Assembly: GCA_033980235.1 (NCBI GenBank)
Contig: CM067077.1
Location: forward strand, 7,372,602-7,436,601
Length of the DNA stretch: 64,000 nucleotides
Reading direction: 5' to 3'
Source: Diadema setosum
Taxonomy: Eukaryota; Echinodermata; Echinoidea; Diadematoida; Diadematidae
The first letter of the stretch is position 1, and each line of letters begins with the position of its first letter. Positions 59,367 to 64,000 of the stretch are shown here, piece by piece. Under the pieces are notes generated by a model that saw only the letters and a program-made list of their open reading frames with translations, searched no databases and was not told where the DNA came from. A program made the translations under genes and the position numbers.

Positions 59367-60611
59367 CATATATATATACATATATATATATTCTTTCAGA
59401 ATTCATGTTAGGCCATTTTTTTCTCGACTTGGACTACAATCAGAGAAATTACACTGGCTTTCTAGAAATAAATTAAAAATTTTTAAACATATTTGTGTCA
59501 TGTTGAATCAAAATAGGTCCATTTCAGTTGATAGTAAAAAAAAAACCCGATTATTTTCAATATTATCATTCACATAAATTTGTTTTCCTCATTTGAACCG
59601 TGCGTATCACGAATTATCCAATATAATGAGAATTCATCAATCTTGGAAGAGAAAGGTGAATTTTACCTGGACATGGATGAGTTCCAGGAGGGAAGGGACC
59701 GAGGCAAGTACAGTCATCTCCCACGCAGCGTTCTGTGTCTGGATTGCATTGTCCGCAGGCCAGTTCTATAGAAAAACGTGTACACAACAGGTAAGAGTTC
59801 CTATTTGTAGATTTCATTTGAATTCAAATATTTTCCTGCATTCTGAATTATTTCTGGTGTGCCTATGATCTTTTTTTTTTAACAACGCTTTGAAGTAATG
59901 CAGGGATAATAGAGAATCCAATGTCGGCTGGATATACCTGCTCTCTGTTACATATATTTAAAAAGAAATAGGAACAAATGTATTTTAACTATTGTTCACT
60001 TTTCGTATATTTAACAATAATTTACAGTGATTATATTGACAAAAATTTATCCCTAACTCAAATTTTAGAACTAAAGTACTTAAGCTGGGCTTTTGTTTCA
60101 TCTTTAAATGATAAATAATGTCTTTCATGATATTCAAGATTCTTGTGTTTGCTGTAGATCAAGTTAAAATAGTATGACTTCTTCCCCTGTTATATCTAAT
60201 GTAACATAACTGCATGGTGTCATATTGTTTAAATTCTTTAGCAATTCGTCCTTCTACTTCTTGTATGGGAATGAAAATGCACGTATTACATGGTATATGG
60301 ATTTCCCCCTTTTTATTAAATTTCATTTACTGGTATATCTAATTTATTGCCTCAATTATCACTTGAAGGATAATTTTTACAACAACTCTTTATAAATGTA
60401 ACACCTCAAGTACCAAGATTGTTCATGAGCAGAGTACAAACTTCAATTTAATGTCTACCCGTATAGGAATTGAAAGAAAAATAGAAGGGAGAAAATCATT
60501 ACCAAGAAACGGTTCTCCAGCAGTCATGGCGAAGGATCCAGAGAATAACAAGAGAATTCCAACTTGTACGATTTTGCCCACGTCCATCCTGGGTATCCTT
60601 TTGGTTGCCAT
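34817..60611 (-). CDS. Gene A: giant membrane mucin with EGF, tandem-repeat, SEA and TM regions
   Basis: Predicted type I membrane mucin of 4349 residues from 13 exons: 60611-60503, 59765-59667, 58356-58264, 57898-46220, 45759-45652, 45211-45101, 44568-44441, 43834-43615, 42688-42545, 41978-41919, 38180-37987, 36274-36188, 34834-34817. The exons sum to 13050 nt including the stop. All junctions are GT/AG and phases agree throughout (1-1 for extracellular modules, 0 inside SEA and in the tail). Order: signal peptide (about 1-33), EGF-like a and b, Ser/Thr region with about 18 copies of 201 aa (residues 101-3993), EGF-like a and b again, SEA (about 4067-4182), cbEGF, stalk, TM, 86-residue tail. 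SEA-plus-TM mucins usually lie on apical epithelial surfaces, with SEA self-cleaving to leave a non-covalent complex. Start ATG 60611 has a good context (A at -3, G at +4); an in-frame ATG at 60650 is possible. Small exons in the long introns could have been missed. No orthologue is named. Confidence 0.8.
35330..35470 (-). mobile_element. Possible tRNA-derived SINE fragment
   Basis: The minus strand holds GAGTTCGAATCCCGCCTGGG, a good Pol III B box as in tRNA-derived SINEs. No convincing A box is seen upstream and no tRNA cloverleaf can be drawn, so it is not called a tRNA gene. Confidence 0.3.
35634..35670. repeat. (CT)n microsatellite
   Basis: About 37 bp of CT repeats in the last intron of gene A, beside TG-rich DNA. 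Confidence 0.9.
36188..36274 (-). CDS. Gene A exon 12: cytoplasmic tail
   Basis: An 87-bp phase 0-0 exon encoding a Ser-rich tail (GNYMCRSSIADEF, DSSVASVSGHRSAST). The acceptor is ACCCACAG and the donor GACG|GTAAGA. Serine clusters could be phosphorylation sites. No known signalling motif is recognised. Confidence 0.6.
36627..36816. mobile_element. Tigger/pogo-like MITE, 190 bp
   Basis: The ends are inverted repeats of CAGTG-ACTCCCGTTATAACGA with TA on both sides, the terminal style and target duplication of Tc1/mariner-superfamily Tigger elements. It lies in a gene A tail intron. Confidence 0.65.
37987..38180 (-). CDS. Gene A exon 11: transmembrane helix and juxtamembrane tail
   Basis: It encodes TLILIITCVCLSALLGSVIL followed by a stop-transfer region with ARRK, giving type I topology. 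It enters in phase 1 and leaves in phase 0 at GAG|GTCAGT. If that donor is not used the frame stops at 37966, giving a tail that ends about 7 residues later. Gene B has the same phases at the same place. Confidence 0.75.
38224..38308. mobile_element. piggyBac-like mini-MITE, 85 bp
   Basis: The inverted ends CCCGTTGAGGACG are flanked by TTAA on each side, the duplication made by piggyBac-type transposases. It lies about 40 bp upstream of the gene A TM exon acceptor, inside the intron. Confidence 0.6.
38976..41856. mobile_element. DNA transposon with CCCCGTTCCACTAT terminal inverted repeats
   Basis: The left end reads AAGCCCCCGTTCCACTATG; the right end, reverse-complemented, reads AAGACCCCGTTCCACTATC. 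Subterminal DNA on both sides is dense in ACGCT/ACGATG and CCGATC words, as expected for transposase-binding repeats. No transposase frame was recognised, so it is non-autonomous. It lies in the gene A intron before the TM exon and contains a second element (40076-41205). Confidence 0.6.
40076..41205. mobile_element. Nested inverted-repeat element with CAGTCAGTCCGCAGCAC ends
   Basis: A perfect 17-bp terminal inverted repeat, CAGTCAGTCCGCAGCAC, is flanked on both sides by AAAT. Inside are an inverted pair around TGGACAG-GCTTGCATTCAGCGC (40600-40745) and a direct repeat of GGTTCCTGACCGGATTAAG (40401 and 40797). No coding frame supports a transposase. Confidence 0.65.
41919..41978 (-). CDS. Gene A exon 10: Pro/Thr stalk
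   Basis: A 60-bp phase 1-1 exon encoding LSSPTKPPTTGEGAPQISNG, between the cbEGF and the TM exon. The acceptor is TTCACAG and the donor AATG|GTAAGC. It corresponds to the 54-bp stalk exon of gene B. Confidence 0.68.
42545..42688 (-). CDS. Gene A exon 9: calcium-binding-type EGF module
   Basis: It encodes TDECTLGLHDC, CSVHATC, DGYQCTCSEGYQD and GTHC: a six-cysteine EGF with the D-E-C start and the aromatic/Gly spacing of cbEGF modules. It is 144 bp, phase 1-1. It lies between SEA and the stalk, and gene B has no equivalent. An EGF next to SEA and a TM helix is common in membrane mucins. Confidence 0.83.
43615..43834 (-). CDS. Gene A exon 8: SEA domain, second half with cleavage-type motif
   Basis: It starts VDTLYQSLSDYFLC and contains FRSGSIIAETRIFLD. 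GSIIA matches the SEA self-cleavage region (family consensus GSVVV, cut between Gly and Ser). The end carries sequons in NNGSLSSNSS. It runs from phase 0 to phase 1. The donor ACTC|GTGAGT is duplicated 49 bp downstream. It aligns along its length with 10030-10255 in gene B. Confidence 0.83.
44441..44568 (-). CDS. Gene A exon 7: SEA domain, first half
   Basis: It encodes AVSSFQVMLEIETVNGTIA and ends KEEICTM. It runs from phase 1 to phase 0 over 128 bp, the same length and phases as the first SEA exon of gene B (11372-11499). It gives the first beta strand and helix of a SEA fold. The acceptor TTTATTTCTCCCCAG is strong and the donor is ATG|GTAAGG. Confidence 0.8.
45101..45211 (-). CDS. Gene A exon 6: complete EGF module, subtype b
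   Basis: It begins DPCFGMCDRNTEVC and ends in ECQCRENYYNTGNGC, giving all six EGF cysteines. It is 111 bp, phase 1-1, with donor ACAG|GTAATG. It is the intact counterpart of exon 3. Confidence 0.85.
45652..45759 (-). CDS. Gene A exon 5: EGF-like module, subtype a (second copy)
   Basis: It encodes PIVPCQGNCDPWTEEC, then CVCRLPFP and ends GEPCLG. It is 108 bp, phase 1-1, with acceptor ATATTCAG and donor CTAG|GTATGT. The cysteine pattern matches exon 2, so an a-b EGF pair lies on each side of the mucin region. Confidence 0.8.
   Translation of the reverse strand, partial: QLCRARATVTHGQRSVRTINVCADCLSPFHLENLA
46220..57898 (-). CDS. Gene A exon 4: giant mucin-like tandem-repeat exon
   Basis: One uninterrupted coding exon of 11679 bp (3893 codons), phase 1-1, ending at a strong donor (CTC|GTAAGTG). 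It has about 180 residues of unique Ser/Thr-rich sequence, then about 18 units of 201 residues, then about 130 Thr-rich unique residues with TTT and TTR runs. One typical unit is about 42% Ser+Thr, with about 30 Glu, 7 Pro, 2 Trp and no Cys; this implies dense O-glycosylation and strong negative charge. A second acceptor in the same phase (CTCCAAAG) would start the exon at 57862, removing 12 residues. Short open frames that recur every 603 bp on the other strand and in another minus-strand frame are by-products of the repeat. Confidence 0.88.
46600..57362 (-). repeat. Coding tandem array, about 18 x 603 bp
   Basis: The same sequence recurs at exactly 603 bp spacing: the reverse complement of the start of DEYTSK lies at 46897 + 603n for n = 0 to 17. 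Since 603 is 3 x 201, length changes by whole units keep the frame. The 3'-most unit has lost about 26 residues after GTTVD. Units are nearly identical toward low coordinates (protein C-terminal side) and more divergent toward 54100-57300. Copy number could be wrong in an assembly because neighbouring units are so similar. Confidence 0.93.
58264..58356 (-). CDS. Gene A exon 3: shortened EGF-like module, subtype b
   Basis: It begins DPCFGMC and continues EQVCRETPAGFEC, nearly the same as exon 6, but the last pair of cysteines is missing and the exon is 93 bp against 111 bp. After FEC the reading (TIEVIVSTTG) does not resemble an EGF. Phase is 1-1 with donor ACAACAG|GTAAAA. A competing GTGAGT donor 13 bp upstream would break the frame. 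The module is probably a decayed EGF that still splices in frame. Confidence 0.65.
58540..58855. mobile_element. Dispersed MITE family member (GGCTGAGATATCC type)
   Basis: It contains an inverted pair around TTTTAAAATGGCTGAGATATCC and a tail with CTCGCATAAAGTTAAAAG and ATATACCATCCC. Related copies are at 5130-5495, 21525-21712 and 24255-24915. It lies in the intron between gene A exons 2 and 3. Confidence 0.55.
59667..59765 (-). CDS. Gene A exon 2: EGF-like module, subtype a
   Basis: A 33-residue phase 1-1 module with six cysteines in the pattern CGQC...RC...CTC...PC, ending in the short signature HPCPG. It closely resembles exon 5 (CQGNC...ECENDQCVC...EPCLG), so this is a repeated subtype. 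The acceptor is TTTTTCTATAG and the donor CCAG|GTAAAA. Confidence 0.8.
60503..60611 (-). CDS. Gene A exon 1: signal peptide
   Basis: It encodes a short basic N-terminus, then the hydrophobic stretch VQVGILLLFSGSFAMTAG, typical of a secretion signal cleaved near the Gly/Ala. The donor reads TTG|GTAATG and leaves phase 1, matching the next exon. In-frame ATGs at 60650, 60611 and 60587 are all possible starts; the last two have purines at -3 and G at +4. Confidence 0.75.
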
Positions 60612-60755
60612 TATAAAGCAAGACCTGGAATCAGTTGGATGTCGGTACATGACATCCTCCGCTCATTCTCCCGTTTGAAAAAAATACGCAATGAAGCTTT
60701 GGCAGGTGCGGAATATAATCACTCGGATCGATGTATTTGGTTTCATTGTGGAATT

Positions 60756-60765
60756 GTATATAAGG
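60756..60765 (-). promoter_or_regulatory. Possible TATA box of gene A
   Basis: The minus strand reads CCTTATATACA about 145 bp before the ATG at 60611, a plausible place for a core promoter with a 5' UTR of about 115 nt. AT-rich DNA gives chance matches, so support is weak. Confidence 0.3.
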
Positions 60766-60769
60766 TTAT

Positions 60770-61595
60770 TGCATTAATCTGCGCATGCGCACTTGATACA
60801 TCCCCCCGAAAAATAAACAAACCCGAGTGCTTTCATTTGCCTCGTATACTCTTTTTAGTTTCTCCTATACTATATATAGATCGTTCATCCGTTCAAAAGG
60901 TATGACGTTTTAAAGTTCCTATGCCGCTATAGCTGGATGAGAAGACTACAACTGTTTGTGAAAAAACCTAAACAGAATAAAAAATACTCATTTTCGTCTT
61001 TGTATCAAAAGGAAAGAGCACTTAAATTTACCTCTTGCCTTTTTAGCAGGTGTAACAGTATCACCCTTAGCATGTTTAAGTTGAAATAAATCTAAGGAAT
61101 GTGTTCTTTTCGCAAAAAAGAGAAATTTTCTGGAATTTTCTTTACATTTTCTTTACATCAAATCACTGCAGGAAAACGATGCTTACAAAGAAAATGTGAA
61201 GGCAATTCCACAAAATATCTTAAACACTTACTGTAAAATTGCCTAACTTTTGAACGGATCGTCTGATTTTCTTCAAACTTCGATGATGTGTTTTACTAAT
61301 ATTGCTGCATTCAGTCAATTCGCACAAATGTTTGGGTGAACGTGTCCATATTAGTAGCATGTATAACTTCTAAAGAGATGTCATTGAGACCATTGAGATT
61401 TTAATTAGTAAGTGGGTTTGTAGCGTATTTACTTAGAATCACTCTTGTGATCTTTCACTACTTATATCTTGATCTTGCGTCCATTTGTGTCCCGGGGGTT
61501 TATAAATCAGGTAAATTCTACAATTTGATGGGTTTGCATTTGTTCATGAACACATTTTACTACTCTGGGAATTTCTTTTCCTCTTTTTATGAAAT

Positions 61596-61649
<54 letters not shown>

Positions 61650-63690
61650 GAGTTTATTTGCAAAAACCGATAAGTCCATACTTGCCAAACGAAGATATTT
61701 GCGATTAAAGGTCAAGAAAAATAAGGAGAATAAGAAAATTGTTGCTTCTTTTGACCATAATTTCAAAAATGTACCTTTATATGTAGTGACCACTATATCA
61801 TTTAAAAGGTATTATTTTGTACTTTATGACAGAGACCGTACTTCAACATCTTCAAAAATGGACTTATCGGTTTTTGCAAACAAACTCTTCATATATATCC
61901 TTTTTTATATTTTGTTGATGAAATAATAACTGTGATTTGTGTAATGGAATGTTTATTGGTGTTTGAGGTTATTAAGTAGGAGTTAGTTGTTAGTGAAGAG
62001 TAATTTTCGGGGTTTTGGAATTGCATTTTTATGTGGAAATTTCTATTGGAATTTGAAATTGGAATATTGGATTTCAAAGATAGAAAACACACACACACAA
62101 ATATATATATATATATATATATAAGTATAATTATAAAAGTTAATATGTTCATGATATTTGAATTAAATTGTAGCTGTTTGTGTGGTAAGTATTAATAACA
62201 GAGTAATTTAGATAATTAGGTTTTAAATAAAGGTTTGAATAGTATATTTTTCTGTAACTTTATAACAGTAATGTTAATAGTTGTAATTATATGTATGAAC
62301 TTATTATGGAGATGAGTATAACTGTATGTATATTGTAAGTTTATATCATTGTATTTGAATGATATACTTTATTTGTCTTACGTAACCAGTGATAATCAAA
62401 TGTCTGTCTCAATGAATGAATAGACAATCAATACTCATATTTTTCTCTGTCTCTCGGCATGAAACTGCCATTATCTCTTGTCTTTTCTTTCCTCCTTTCT
62501 TTCTTTCTTTTTTTTTCTTCCTTTTTTTGGTGGAGGATCTTTTTCATATTTCACGTAAATAGCACAAAAAGTAACAAATATATGCCAGCTTTGAGTTAGG
62601 TTTTGAGAATATATGTGGACTTGCCAGGAAGAAAACAATTTAAACATGAAATCTTTGAGTACGGTTAAATTCATCAATCCAGAAATAAAATGAACTATGT
62701 CTAACACAAGGAAGAGAAGAAAAGAAGCTTTTCTTTTAGTAAAGAGTCTACCTACGAGCCTATCATCAATCATTCGTATTTGAGTGTTGTCAAAGAATCC
62801 AAGCATATACCAACGTCACTGTGCAAACAAGACGCTCTATTATTCTCCGTTATCGCTGTGTGCTTAAAATTCTTGAAACAGAACCAATGCCTTGTCTAAC
62901 GCACCTTCTTCCGTAGAGCTTACATGATCTCAAATAAAGCGGGAAGAAACTTGACTGGAACAAAAGACACAACCTTTCTTCAAACTATAGTGGCTGTGAT
63001 GTGATCATACAGTGCAGGGCGAGAAAGCTCTTGAAACAATAACAAAAACACACAAACACTCAGTCAAGTAACGATAATATCATACACATTTAATATAATG
63101 TATACTTGGATATAATCTTATTTAATAGATGGGGGTAGCATACGTTAAACTCAGACGTCTGCCAAATTGTTATTGTGTGGAGCAAAAAGGAATGGTGGAT
63201 TTTAATCGCACGATGTCTCCGATGATTACAGTATTGAAAGGTTCATGACGTAGACAAAATAAAATGCATCCTTCTAGTAGCATGAAACCCAATATAAGCT
63301 AATTCAAGCATAGTTAATTTTAGTAGCTAGCTTACCATTCTACACAATAGAGGCAATCTTCTTATCACGATGCAAGATTTGACATCGCTGTTTGATATTG
63401 CACTTATGCCTATTGCCTATGAAGTTACTTGTTACTAATGAATATGTTCATTTGGATTCTCTTTAATGTCGAAACTAGTTCTTCTGATGCGATAGTTGTG
63501 AAAACAACCCGTAAAATACTTTACGATACTATGCGAATATGTACGATCAGAGAGAGAAAAAAGTGTTTTAATGAAAAACTGATTATTGCACAAACTTTAT
63601 ATTTTTATAAGCAACTTAGTATGACGTCCTTCTATAGTACATCTGTTTTACATCCACGTGTACCATTGCTTTAAGAGAAAAAAAAAGGAA
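60770..63690. other. Region upstream of gene A
   Basis: No supported exon on either strand. It holds (TA)n at about 61600-61646 and 62100-62122, the MITE at 61647-61890 and TTTC-rich DNA near 62485-62525. Confidence 0.5.
61647..61890. mobile_element. MITE copy 2 in a TA repeat
   Basis: Same element as 23751-23997 with about 33-bp inverted ends, again inserted in (TA)n. It lies upstream of gene A. Confidence 0.75.
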
Positions 63691-63764
63691 AAGAAGAAGA
63701 AAAATCTGTTTTAAGCTGAATACGACAATAAGGTTTAAATGTAGTAATCAACGCGTACGATGCG

Positions 63765-63930
63765 CTAATTCTGACGTCGTCAGCAGTGTTACCATCGGCA
63801 AGTTACATCGTTTAGTGTTTAAATCGTTACAGTTTTACAATTGTCTGTGCGCTAGATTCATACACCTAACACTTTAATCTTTGATTCCAACTGACGTCAC
63901 GTGTGCGGTGAGGGCGCCATCATTCTTAAC
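63765..63930. promoter_or_regulatory. CRE/E-box-rich segment, possible promoter edge
   Basis: It contains CTGACGTCGTCAG at about 63768, the fused CRE plus E-box TGACGTCACGTG at 63892-63903, and GGCGCCATC (YY1-like on the minus strand) at about 63912. CpG-containing words are denser than in the preceding 3 kb. The downstream gene would lie outside the window. Confidence 0.35.
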
Positions 63931-64000
63931 CAGCAGGCAACCAATGATTTGTGTCATTCGGAACATGATAGCATCCTACGGTGCAGCGAGGAGGGCCTCT

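Overview
The window looks like animal nuclear DNA, most likely from a marine invertebrate deuterostome and probably an echinoderm. It is AT-rich and intron-rich, full of microsatellites and short inverted-repeat transposons, and carries truncated non-LTR retrotransposons. The palindrome GTAGGCCTAC, which I associate with echinoderm DNA, occurs near 3468 and 8600. The protein modules (EGF, Sushi/CCP, SEA, mucin-like) sit in separate phase-1 exons, as in animal extracellular proteins. The organism call is an inference. No bacterial, phage or CRISPR-like feature was seen.

All convincing host genes lie on the minus strand, so transcription runs from high to low coordinates. I rebuilt three by joining modules at GT/AG sites with matching phases; each gives an open frame whose total length is an exact multiple of three. 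Gene A (60611 to 34817, 13 exons, 4349 aa) encodes signal peptide, two EGF-like modules, a giant mucin-like region in a single 11.7 kb exon, a second EGF-like pair, SEA domain, calcium-binding-type EGF, short stalk, transmembrane helix and cytoplasmic tail. Gene C (27751 to 22864, 5 exons, 277 aa) encodes signal peptide and four CCP modules, then a stop: a small secreted protein. Gene B (17658 to 7345, 9 exons, 1085 aa) encodes signal peptide, two CCP modules, a 620-aa Ser/Thr-rich region, SEA, stalk, transmembrane helix and an acidic, proline-containing tail.

Genes A and B share the same membrane-proximal exon plan. The first SEA exon is 128 bp in both, the SEA domain is split at the same place and phase, both have GSI-A motifs at the expected self-cleavage site, and the stalk, TM and tail exons match in phase. 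They differ in the outer modules (EGF in A, CCP in B), and gene C carries CCP modules of the same two subtypes as B. I infer a local family of mucin-type surface proteins plus a soluble CCP relative, perhaps acting in a mucosal, gamete or immune surface layer. The biological role is not readable from the sequence.

The most striking object is the exon at 46220-57898. About 18 head-to-tail copies of a 603-bp (201-aa) unit cover 46600-57362. Each unit appears to be built from older subrepeats of about 33 residues, and some units are themselves grouped into larger duplicated blocks.

The rest is intron or intergenic DNA: 1-6950 (repeats only), 18000-22220, 28000-33000 (including a plus-strand LINE fragment), 33003-34802 (a minus-strand LINE fragment just past the gene A stop), a nested DNA transposon at 38976-41856 in a gene A intron, and 60770-64000 upstream of gene A, which ends in CRE/E-box-rich DNA that may be a neighbouring promoter.
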